DNA from: JAXHMB01 sp034521755
GTDB taxonomy: Bacteria; Bacteroidota; Rhodothermia; Balneolales; Balneolaceae
Length of the DNA: 64,000 bases
Direction of reading: 5' to 3'
Assembly: GCA_034521755.1 (NCBI GenBank)
Contig: JAXHMB010000003.1
Location: forward strand, 434,001-498,000
Shown here in pieces: positions 44,294 through 52,574 of this stretch. Under the pieces are notes generated by a model. It saw nothing but the letters and a program-made list of their open reading frames with translations, did no database searches and was not told the origin of the DNA. How positions within the stretch are numbered: the stretch's first letter is position 1; every line of letters begins with the position of its first letter. The position numbers and the translations under genes are program-made.

Positions 44294-44372
44294 GTTCTCG
44301 TAGTTAATTCTAAATTATCTTTTTAAAACAAAATTATACTCTTCAATAAGATCTAAACCTATACTAAAGATA

Positions 44373-44428
44373 TTGGAAGCTGGAAGTTTGAGGCTTGATA
44401 ACTTCGAGCTTCCAGCATCTAACTTCCA
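44373..44428. repeat. Degenerate inverted repeat of a GGAAG-type motif
   Basis: Left arm TTGGAAGCTGGAAGTTTGAG and right arm CTTCCAGCATCTAACTTCCA are imperfect reverse complements. It lies in the spacer between pdhA and pdhB. The form, short GGAAG-containing units on both strands, is similar in style to the repeat at 43227-43304. Confidence 0.5.
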
Positions 44429-44484
44429 AACTCTAAGTATGAAACGGATAATCATCTTCAACAAACACATCCTCGTACAGGTCA

Positions 44485-45534
44485 TCACTTCTCAGGGAAA
44501 TCACTTTCCTCAGCAAAATCAATAGCTTCCATTACCTGATCTTCAACATTATCCTGAATCTGATCTATTTTTTCCTGGTCTGCCAAATCATTATCTAAAA
44601 GATAATTTTTAATTCGCTCTACAGGATCCAGTTTTTCATATTCTTCAAGCTCTTCTTTGGTACGATATTTCATGGGATCAGACATAGAGTGTCCGCGGTA
44701 ACGGTATGTTCGAATCTCTACAAACCAAGGCATGGAGTTTTCGCGAACATCTTCGGCAATCTCTTTCATCTTTTCATAAACAGAAAGCACGTCCATGCCA
44801 TTAATGACCGCTTTCTTCATCTTGTACCCGTCAGCACGGTCAATAATTTCACCTACCGAGTGGCGGTGAACAGCAGTCCCCATGGCATAGCCATTATTTT
44901 CAACAGCATAAATACAGGGTAACCCCCAATTCTGACTCATGTTCAACGTTTCGTGCAAGGCACCCTGAGGCACCGCACCATCACCTAAAAAGCAGGCCGT
45001 AACCCGTCCATTTTGCTTATACTTATTGGCAAAAGCAATGCCGCCTCCCAATGGAATATGTCCACCTACAATGCCGTACCCTCCCCAAAAATGTTCCTCT
45101 ACATTGGCAAAGTGCATTGATCCACCTTTGCCACTTGAACAGCCTGTTTCTTTTCCATAAAGCTCGGCCATACCCTCCTTGGGAGACACACCACGTACCA
45201 GTCCCCAGCCGTGATCGCGATAGGCCGTAATAATATCATCATCATCATTCAGGGCATATACTGTACCAGTTGATATCGCCTCCTGCCCCATATACAAGTG
45301 CAGAAACCCACCAAATTTACCCTTTTGATACATCTGCATGGCACGCTCTTCGAAGCGGCGCTGCAGGTACATCTGGTCAAACATATCAACCATGTCCTGG
45401 TCTGAGAGACCAAGATCTGTGTGGGACTTGTCCGTTGGATCAGGCAGTTCAGTACTGCGAACGATTTGTCCATTGGTACGAATGCCTGTTCCGGATGGTG
45501 TAAATGTAATTTCTTTTTCTTTTTTCTTTGCCAT
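44485..45534 (-). CDS. pdhA: Pyruvate dehydrogenase E1 alpha (last residues out of frame)
   Basis: E1 alpha binds thiamine diphosphate and decarboxylates pyruvate. The 349-residue frame has the TPP signature GDGAVPQGALHETLNM with NNGYAMGT, and the phosphorylation-loop equivalent YRYRGHSMSDPMKYRTKEEL. The frame stops after ESDFPEK. One base over, the sequence continues SDDLYEDVFVEDDYPFHT and stops at 44433. That is the expected E1 alpha C-terminus, so a single indel near 44487 is likely. alaS, 186 bases upstream on the same strand, precedes pdhA, and E1 beta and E2 follow. Confidence 0.9.
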   Translation of the reverse strand: MAKKKEKEITFTPSGTGIRTNGQIVRSTELPDPTDKSHTDLGLSDQDMVDMFDQMYLQRRFEERAMQMYQKGKFGGFLHLYMGQEAISTGTVYALNDDDDIITAYRDHGWGLVRGVSPKEGMAELYGKETGCSSGKGGSMHFANVEEHFWGGYGIVGGHIPLGGGIAFANKYKQNGRVTACFLGDGAVPQGALHETLNMSQNWGLPCIYAVENNGYAMGTAVHRHSVGEIIDRADGYKMKKAVINGMDVLSVYEKMKEIAEDVRENSMPWFVEIRTYRYRGHSMSDPMKYRTKEELEEYEKLDPVERIKNYLLDNDLADQEKIDQIQDNVEDQVMEAIDFAEESDFPEK

Positions 45535-45720
45535 AATCAGTTACCGCGGCTGATTACTGTTACAGTACCATCAATTTCAATTCTTAATTATAAGCGTATT
45601 GCAAAGATCTGAAAATATACCGAATTTTCAGGTAAAGATTACAGGTTAAATCTACCGATGCAAGTTGAATTCTCTAAAGCCGTTAACGAATTAGCCATTC
45701 AATCATGCTCTGAGATGATT

Positions 45721-48400
45721 TCAGGTAGCCTGTTCAATAACACTCATTCCAGCTTCTCGGGCTTACGTCCACCTGCAGTGGCCAACTCAGGCTGCCCCCC
45801 TCCACCTCCACCAAGCATTTTGCCAAGTTCTCCCACAAGAGAACCTGCTTTCAGTCCCTTTTCTTTAATAAGGTCTTCTGTAACCGCAGCTGCTACATAA
45901 ACCTTTCCTTCTTCTTGGTTCTTAGATCCTAAAATTGTTACTGTGCCTTCCTTCAATTTTTTCAAGAGATTCATATCCCAGCTGCTTCAACAGATCCATA
46001 TCCGCACTTAGAGACTTCTCCGGATACCAATTTAATGCCACCTGTCTATACTCCGTTGGCGTTATTCATGAACTGATCAAGCTTTGCCAGCACTCTGCTG
46101 ATGCTGTAGCTGTTCAACTTCTTTTTCCAGCTGTTTGCGTTCTTCAATAAGCTCATGAATATCTCTTCACCAAGTCTTCACTCTGTCCGATTTGCGATCG
46201 TACTGACTGCGACCAGCTGTTTTCTCAGCTCCGTAAATACTCGGTCGGCACTTTAATGCCGGCCACGGCTTCAATTCGTCGGATTCCCGAAGCAACCGAA
46301 GATTCATCAAGAAACCGAAAGTAGCCAATCTCACCGGTAGCATCTACATGAGTGCCGCCACAAAGCTCGACAGAATAATCCGCGTCAAATGTAATAACCC
46401 GCACCTTTTCTCCATACTTTTCTCCAAAAAGCATCATAGCCCCACGCTCTTCGGCTTCTTTTATAGGAACATCACGTTCTTCTTCTTTTGGAATATTTTG
46501 CTGGATACTTTCTCATTGACAATCCGTTCGATCTCATCCAGCTGGTTCAGTAGTAACCGCTTCAAAATGCGAAAAATCAAAACGCAGGTGATGTATCATC
46601 AACCAGCGATCCTTTTTGAGCCACATGATCGCCCAATACTCTGCTTGAAGTGCCGCATGTACCAAGTGTGTAGCCGAGTGGTGCTTTTTGAATTTCTTGC
46701 CTGTCGTTCAGCATCTACCACTGCCTCCCATTTACCTTCCGGATTTTCGGGTAAGTTTATCAACGATAGTGAACATATCCCATCGTGAATTTTTGAACAT
46801 TCAGCACACGCAGATGTTCATCACCATTGGTAATAATGCCGGTATCGGCAACCTGTCCACCACTTTCGGCATAAAAGGGCGTTTTATCTAAAACAAGAGT
46901 ACTCCGTTGATCATTCTCCTTTACGCAGTGCATTCGAATCTTTGCATTTTGCAGACAGTGCATCATATCCCACAAATTCAAATTCATCGGCCTCTGTTAC
47001 GGTAATCCACTCACTGCTTGAAGACTGATCAACATTAAACTTACCGGCAGCCCGAGCTCGCTCTTTCTGCTCCTGCATACGTTTCTTAAATCCTTCTTCA
47101 TCGACTTCAATACCTCGTTCCCGTGCCATAAGCTGGGTAAGGTCAATGGGAAAACCATAGGTATCATGCAACTTAAAAGCATCTTCGCCCGAGAGCTTCT
47201 CTTTGCCTTTTGTCATTTCATTAAACAGCTCAATACCCTGTCCCAATGTTTTTAGAAAGCTCTGTTCTTCCGATCGAACTACGTTAATCACATAATCCTG
47301 CTGTTGAATAAGCACGGGAAAAACATCTTTGAACTGCTCGGCCAGTGTCGGTACTAATTTGTGGAAAAATGGTTCTTTAAGATCAAGCTTATCCCATCCA
47401 TACCGTATAGCGCGCCGCAGAATTCTTCGAATTACATAACCCCTGCCATCATTACCGGGCGAAGCTCCATCAGCAATAGAAAAGCATACTGCTCGGATGT
47501 GATCAGCGATCACCCTCATCGCAATATCGATTTCCTCATCTTTACCATATGTTACATCAGCCAAATCACCAATATGCGTAAGCAGCGGCTCAAAAAGATC
47601 AGTATCATAATTTGATTTCTTTACCTGTAAGACTGCACAAATACGTTCAAAACCCATGCCGGTGTCCACATGCTGGGCAGGCAGTTTTTCCAGGGAACCA
47701 TCTCCCTGACGGTTAAACTGAATAAAAACCAGATTCCAGATCTCCATAACCCTCGGGATCATCCATATTCACCAATTCGGCACCCGGCTATTTCTTTCCG
47801 CTCTTCATCCGGACGCAAATCAATATGGACTTCAGAACAGGGGCCGCATGGACCTGTATCACCCATTTCCCAAAAATTATCTTTTTTACTGCATTTAAGG
47901 ATATGTGCGTGATCAATGCCGGTCTCAGACTTCCAGAGATCAATAGATTCTTGATCTACGGGTAAGCCATCTTCATCATCGCCTTCAAAAACAGTGGCAT
48001 ACAGTCGATCCGGTTCAAGTCCCCACACATCAACTAACAGCTCCCATGCCCAGCCAATAGCTTCTTTTTTGAAATAATCACCAAACGACCAGTTCCCAAG
48101 CATCTCAAACAGTGTGTGGTGATACGTATCATGGCCAACCTCATCAAGATCATTATGCTTGCCACTTACACGAATACAACGCTGGGTGTCTACAGCCCGC
48201 TTCCAAACCTTATCATCTTTCTTTAATCCGGATTCTTCTCCCATAAAAATGGGCTTAAACTGGTTCATCCCGGCATTGGTAAATAACAATGTTGGGTCAT
48301 TCTTTGGCACCACAGGTGCACTCGAGACCACAATGTGATCTTTCTCTTCAAAGAAATTGAAAAAATCCTGTCGGATCTGAGCTGAGCTCTTTATTGACAT
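45721..48400 (-). pseudogene. alaS: Alanyl-tRNA synthetase, frame broken by many single-base indels
   Basis: AlaRS charges tRNA-Ala in the cytoplasm and is essential. The N-terminus is intact (IRQDFFNFFEEKDHIVVSSA, FTNAGMNQFKPIFMGEES, TGPCGPCSEVHIDLRPDEER). After 47780 the frame shifts repeatedly, but conserved motifs follow in order: ELVNMDDP with RVMEIWNLVFIQFNR, HVDTGMGFERICAVL, GYVIRRILRRAIRYGW, DKTPFYAESGGQVADTGII, HHSATHLVHAAL, QKGSLVDD with RFDFSHFEAV, VELCGGTHVDATGEIGYF and the final GGGGGGQPELATAGG. The C-terminus after a shift reads LESVIEQAT and stops at 45721. The span of 2680 bases equals the normal length (about 890 residues). Confidence 0.88.
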
Positions 48401-48554
48401 TCTGGAACTTTTTAGGGTTAAATTATTAAGCTATCAAAAATAGGAAAAAATACGTTCTAACTCATCTTCTAAGAAATATTGACAAAAATAAATCAATAAC
48501 GGATAATGCCATTGGTAAATCGATAGTAAAATACTTTGAAATCTCATCCAGATT

Positions 48555-49139
48555 ATGAAATCATTAGTTAATTATTTTCTTCGTGGACTCCTCATTATTT
48601 TTCCGCTGGCAGCTACAGGATATATTTTTATTGCAGCCGTTAGATGGACTAACTCAACGTTCAATAACCTGCTCTTTGAATGGCTTAGCGTAGATATACC
48701 CGGATTGGGAATTGTTACTGTGTTTTTTGCAATAGCAGGTTTGGGATATATCTTTTCAAAAGCATTTACAAAACCTGTTTTACACTACTTTGAACGGCTG
48801 CTCATTAAAGTCCCCCTCGTAAAAATTGTTTATACCTCTATTAAAGAACTGACAGAAGCTTTTGTAGGCGATAAAAAGCGGTTTAATCAGCCTGTAATTG
48901 CCCAATTAAGTAAAGATGGTGTACGAAGGATTGGTTTTGTCACCCAGCAAGACACCTCGCAATTTGGGCTTGATAACATAGTTGCTGTTTACTGTCCACA
49001 CTCATACAATTTTTCCGGAAATCTCTACCTGGTTCCTAAAGAAGATATAAAACTGCTGGATCTCAACTCTACAGAGGTAATGAAGTTTGTTGTTTCAGGA
49101 GGTATTACAGAATTTATCTCAGAGGAGAATGGCCAGTAA
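48555..49139 (+). CDS. DUF502 membrane protein
   Basis: This 194-residue protein has two membrane spans near residues 8-30 (LRGLLIIFPLAATGYIFIAA) and 48-68. They are followed by the DUF502 signature block: RLLIKVPLVKIVYTSIKELT, then AQLSKDGVRRIGFVTQQD. DUF502 proteins are widespread, have an SHS2-like soluble domain, and their role is unknown. It is transcribed away from alaS, and its stop is one base from the end of the opposing ferredoxin-NADP reductase. Confidence 0.88.
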   Translation: MKSLVNYFLRGLLIIFPLAATGYIFIAAVRWTNSTFNNLLFEWLSVDIPGLGIVTVFFAIAGLGYIFSKAFTKPVLHYFERLLIKVPLVKIVYTSIKELTEAFVGDKKRFNQPVIAQLSKDGVRRIGFVTQQDTSQFGLDNIVAVYCPHSYNFSGNLYLVPKEDIKLLDLNSTEVMKFVVSGGITEFISEENGQ

Positions 49140-49140
49140 G

Positions 49141-50067
49141 TTAATAAACCTCTACAAATGATCTGGATGAAGGCTTTACGTATCGTTTCAGGTCATTTTC
49201 ATCCCACTCGTTGGGTTTCTTATCCGCTGCAGGCTCCCGTATGTCTAGGTATTCCGTAAGCCCCTTGTTTGCCAATGCAGTGTAGATACCCGCCTCCATA
49301 CCTTTGAGTCCGCAGATATATAAAAGTGTATTTTCTTTAGCCAATATTGGGTCAAGCAAATCCGCATCATCCATAAGACAGGTCTGTACATACTTTTTGC
49401 TGCCATCGCTTCTACGATCTTCTCTGGATATATATGGCAAATAGTGAAAGTTCTCGTGTTTTTCTGCCAAAGGTTCAAAATAGTCGGCATATAAAAGATC
49501 TGTGCGATAGGCACAACCGAAGACTAGTACAATTTCATTGTCAAAATCATCTTCCAACAATTCTTTTATCATCCCGCGATAGGGTGCAATGCCCGTGCCG
49601 GTAGCAAAAAAGATATAATTGAAATCTTTAGCATTCTCGGGTAATAAAAAGCGACGTCCACTTGGACCTGTCATCCTTACTTTATCTCCTGGCTTAAGAT
49701 CTGCCAGGTAGTTTGAACAAACTCCGAGATAGAGCTTTGATCCATTCAGCTCCTCTATGGTTCTTTTCACTGTCGTTGATACCAATGTCGGGTCCCCTCC
49801 TTCACCATTGGATGGAGAAGAGACAGAATATAATCTTAACTTATAGGGGCGTCCCTGATCATTTTCACCCGGTGGTAAAATACCAATAGATTGACCTACT
49901 CTTATTCTCCCTTCTAATTCAGTTCCTGAAATGTCAAAAGTTATATGGCGTACAAAATTGGGGCTTGCTTCCTTAGAGCAAATCCGATTTTCAACTATAG
50001 GAACCTCCACAGGATCTTTGGGAGTATAAATATTGAGTTCTACTTCGGGGAGCTTAATTTCTGACAT
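49141..50067 (-). CDS. Plant-type ferredoxin-NADP+ reductase
   Basis: This 308-residue FAD enzyme transfers electrons between ferredoxin and NADP(H). FAD-binding motifs are RLYSVSS (about residue 80) and GVCSNYLADLKPGDKVRMTG. The NADP-binding motif is FATGTGIAPYRGMIKEL. The chain ends in an aromatic residue (SSRSFVEVY), which stacks on the flavin in plant and cyanobacterial enzymes. This long type, not the bacterial Fpr, is typical of photosynthetic lineages, and also occurs in Bacteroidota. It has no operon partner here. Confidence 0.88.
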   Translation of the reverse strand: MSEIKLPEVELNIYTPKDPVEVPIVENRICSKEASPNFVRHITFDISGTELEGRIRVGQSIGILPPGENDQGRPYKLRLYSVSSPSNGEGGDPTLVSTTVKRTIEELNGSKLYLGVCSNYLADLKPGDKVRMTGPSGRRFLLPENAKDFNYIFFATGTGIAPYRGMIKELLEDDFDNEIVLVFGCAYRTDLLYADYFEPLAEKHENFHYLPYISREDRRSDGSKKYVQTCLMDDADLLDPILAKENTLLYICGLKGMEAGIYTALANKGLTEYLDIREPAADKKPNEWDENDLKRYVKPSSRSFVEVY

Positions 50068-50164
50068 AAATGCTGTTAAAACTGCAAATTATTACCTGTT
50101 CAAAACGGCCTTGAATTTGTAAAGGTTCATATAAAAATACAAGCACTAACTTTGTTACGTAGCA

Positions 50165-50197
50165 ATAAAAAAGCCTGTTCCAAAAGAAACAGGCTTA
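50165..50197 (-). terminator. Rho-independent terminator (leftward)
   Basis: AAGCCTGTT (50171-50179) pairs with AACAGGCTT (50188-50196) with a short loop. Leftward it is followed by six T (50172-50167). It ends the leftward transcript of the genes from 50454 upward, after the large hairpin at 50216-50318. Confidence 0.8.
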
Positions 50198-50215
50198 GCC
50201 CGGATTATTCACCAA

Positions 50216-50318
50216 GAAATTTGGTTGTGCACAAGGCGAAGAGGAAATGGTGACGCAAGGGTAATAGAGTACCCTGAGTAAGCTATTTTCACTTCAACAC
50301 AGTGCACGAGAAAATTTC
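50216..50318. repeat. 103-bp long imperfect hairpin (palindromic element)
   Basis: The left arm begins GAAATTTGGTTGTGCACAAG and the right arm ends CAGTGCACGAGAAAATTTC. They are complementary over about 45 bases with interruptions, meeting in a perfect GGGTA (50259-50263) to TACCC (50270-50274) pair around a six-base loop. It lies between the leftward terminator and the repeat-protein gene, with no ORF. It could be a dispersed palindrome or an RNA; no second copy was seen in this window. Confidence 0.6.
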
Positions 50319-50453
50319 GTAGTCATTTACCACAACACTCAAATTTGAGCTATCCCCATTTTCCGATATATGGAATAGTATCAGTGGTTTAACTTCTATT
50401 TTATACTATTTGGTAAATAATTCGGGTTAGCTAATATCCAAAAGCCATTTCTT

Positions 50454-51152
50454 TTACTGATTGCTAATTCGATATCGGATCAACTCTTCGACTGTAGGCT
50501 GCGTACCTCTTTCTTCTATCAATCGTTCAACCATGGATGTGCTAACACCGGTATCTCTTAAACGAATAAGTTCATCTTTGGTAAGTTCTGTATAACCAAG
50601 ATCATGCATGTTGCTGGTATAGAAAGCCGTTACATCATGCTGACGAAGCTGAATAAGCTCTTCAATCGTAAGATCATAACCTAACTCTTTCATCATTGCT
50701 GAAAACGTTGCTGATACGTCATTTTGGCTCAAACTCACCAGTTCTTCTAATGTGAGATCAGTATAACCCAAATCACGCATTTTTGACGTAAAAGTGGCTG
50801 TTACGCCCTGCTGTCTCAGGTCGATAAGCTCTTCTCTTGTTAAATCAGTATAGCCCATCTCTTCCATCCAAGAATCCATTCCCTGTAATAATTCCTCATC
50901 AGGCTGATTGACCCATGTACTAAATTCTTCAAGTGGGTTGACAGAAGTTGTAGATCCGGCAAACTGGCTACCCGCGTAAAAAAGGAAAGAACCCAAAAAA
51001 GCAACCAACAAACCATACCTTAACCAGCTTGGTGAATAGATTCCAAGCTTTGAAAGCATACCTCTCCTCCGGGACAACCTTTTTTCAGAAATCAGGTCTC
51101 CGTCTTCAAGGCTACTGAGCTGTTCTTTCAATTTCTTGAACTTGGTAGTCAT
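50454..51152 (-). CDS. Single-pass membrane protein with GYTDLT-type helical repeats
   Basis: This 232-residue protein has an N-terminal cytoplasmic part rich in charge (FKKLKEQLSSLEDGDLISEK). One membrane helix lies near residues 46-66 (YGLLVAFLGSFLFYAGSQF). After it come four or five imperfect repeats of about 27 residues, with the core GYTDLTREELIDLRQQGVTA. Each repeat has the form helix, G-Y-T/D-L-T, EEL..L...GV.A. Repeats of this kind occur in the extracytoplasmic parts of M56/BlaR1-like and other sensor proteins, but no protease or DNA-binding domain is present here. Function is unknown; a membrane-tethered adaptor is an inference. Confidence 0.65.
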   Translation of the reverse strand: MTTKFKKLKEQLSSLEDGDLISEKRLSRRRGMLSKLGIYSPSWLRYGLLVAFLGSFLFYAGSQFAGSTTSVNPLEEFSTWVNQPDEELLQGMDSWMEEMGYTDLTREELIDLRQQGVTATFTSKMRDLGYTDLTLEELVSLSQNDVSATFSAMMKELGYDLTIEELIQLRQHDVTAFYTSNMHDLGYTELTKDELIRLRDTGVSTSMVERLIEERGTQPTVEELIRYRISNQ

Positions 51153-51226
51153 ATCTTATCCGTTTGATTGCCATTCCATACAATCCTTACGAAATATAAT
51201 AAGCTAAGATTCAGAATTCCTAAAAT

Positions 51227-51595
51227 TCAGGAGGCAAAATTAAATGATTGGTCCAAGTCGTGAATCGAGATTGGCTTTGTAAGAAAGGCTAGATAGTCAG
51301 ACTCTTTAACTCTGTTCTTATTTTGTTCATCAGTATTACCGGTAATATAAATAACAGGTGTATTTGTTTGCTTTCTGATTTCTTCCATTGTTTCAATACC
51401 ATCCAGTTCTCCCTGAAGGCGAATGTCCATTAAAATTAAATCAGGAGTATTTTCAAGCACTAAATTAACGGCCTGTTCACCTGAGGTAACTGTGCCAACA
51501 ACTTGATGACCTAATCTTTGTACCATCTTTTCAATTGTCAAGGCGATGATGAGCTCGTCTTCTACAATAAGTATTTTCTTAGATTGGTTTTTCAA
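51227..51595 (-). CDS. Stand-alone response-regulator receiver (CheY-like)
   Basis: This 122-residue single receiver domain has phosphoacceptor Asp57 in LILMDIRL, an acidic pocket at Glu12-Asp13 (VEDE) and Lys107 in LTKP. Thr85 in the YITGN segment completes the set. There is no output domain. A GELDGIETMEEI insert follows the receiver's second helix. Partner kinase genes are not in the window; the nearest candidate sensor is the propeller-cyclase downstream on the same strand, but it has no histidine kinase domain. It lies 74 bases downstream of the repeat-protein gene, on the same strand. Confidence 0.9.
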   Translation of the reverse strand: MKNQSKKILIVEDELIIALTIEKMVQRLGHQVVGTVTSGEQAVNLVLENTPDLILMDIRLQGELDGIETMEEIRKQTNTPVIYITGNTDEQNKNRVKESDYLAFLTKPISIHDLDQSFNFAS

Positions 51596-51707
51596 AAGAC
51601 CCTGCGTTGTTAAAAAGTTAAAGTTCCCTCATTCACATTATTATGATTATATGAAAAACATTTTGTTACAGAAGAAATATTAGTATTTATTAATAAACGC
51701 CCTAAAT

Positions 51708-52574
51708 CTATCTGGGAGTATATTCTACTCCTTTTTGAAGCCTTACAAAAACACCTTTTGACGTCTTTATCTTTACGGGAAGAGATCTGTATGAACCTCC
51801 AGAAATAACTCTGGATACCGAGAAATGTAAATGCGGGCCGGACGAAAAACCTGTATTCCCTGAAATACCGATTACCTGCCCTTTTTGAACACGTGTTCCG
51901 GGATTAACTAAGACCCCATTTCTTTGTAAATGAGCATATTCACCAAAAGTGCCATCAGCATGCTCGATATATATATAATTTGCTTTATCTTCGTATTCCT
52001 TAGATGGGCCTCCCTCTGAGTATCCCTCCTCTGTACGTGCCACAACACCTCCTCTCGCTGCTAAAATTGGAGTTCCTGTTGGCATCATAAAATCTATTGA
52101 ATATTGCCAATTACCAGTGTGGCTAAAAGAACCGTTATGAGACTGGCCTACTTTAAAACTTTGATTATTCTGATAAGGAAGCCTATAAACATAAGAGTCA
52201 TCATGACTTGCATTAACATTACCCACCACCCACTCAGAACTTATAGATACTTGCAAGCCTTCATTCTCATTTTTTTTGTCAACACTCAGTACAGTTTCCT
52301 TGCTTTTTGCTGACAATACTACCTGGACCGGCAAGTGTTTTCTGGGCTTAAAGTTACTTCCTGAAATATTTACCGTTAATGTAATGGAGTGAGGATTGTC
52401 ATTATAGGCAACAATCTTTAAAGAATTACCTACACGATTTGTTGTGACATTAACAGAATTATTCTGAGCTAATGTCTTTTGAGCCAAACCGCCCAGGCCC
52501 AGAAGAAAAGTGAGTATAATTATGAACCAGCTAGCAGCTAATTTAGTTATTAAATAACCTGGACTGCATTTCAT
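51708..52574 (-). CDS. M23 (LytM) peptidoglycan endopeptidase
   Basis: This 288-residue exported protein starts at the ATG at 52574 (MKCSPGYLITKLAASWFIII) with a signal peptide ending LAQ. The start lies inside the end of the cyclase gene, overlapping by 32 bases. A beta-rich middle (NSVNVTTNRVGNSLKIVAYN) precedes the LytM domain with zinc ligands in HTGNWQYSIDF, and the motifs YAHLQRN and GPHLHFSVSR. It cuts peptide crosslinks in the cell wall or proteins in the periplasm. A longer upstream start would read into the cyclase and bury the signal peptide. Confidence 0.9.
   Translation of the reverse strand: MKCSPGYLITKLAASWFIIILTFLLGLGGLAQKTLAQNNSVNVTTNRVGNSLKIVAYNDNPHSITLTVNISGSNFKPRKHLPVQVVLSAKSKETVLSVDKKNENEGLQVSISSEWVVGNVNASHDDSYVYRLPYQNNQSFKVGQSHNGSFSHTGNWQYSIDFMMPTGTPILAARGGVVARTEEGYSEGGPSKEYEDKANYIYIEHADGTFGEYAHLQRNGVLVNPGTRVQKGQVIGISGNTGFSSGPHLHFSVSRVISGGSYRSLPVKIKTSKGVFVRLQKGVEYTPR

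Noticed and set aside
46348..46788. A 146-codon rightward frame in the alaS region
   Set aside because: It is antisense to conserved AlaRS sequence recovered by small frame corrections.
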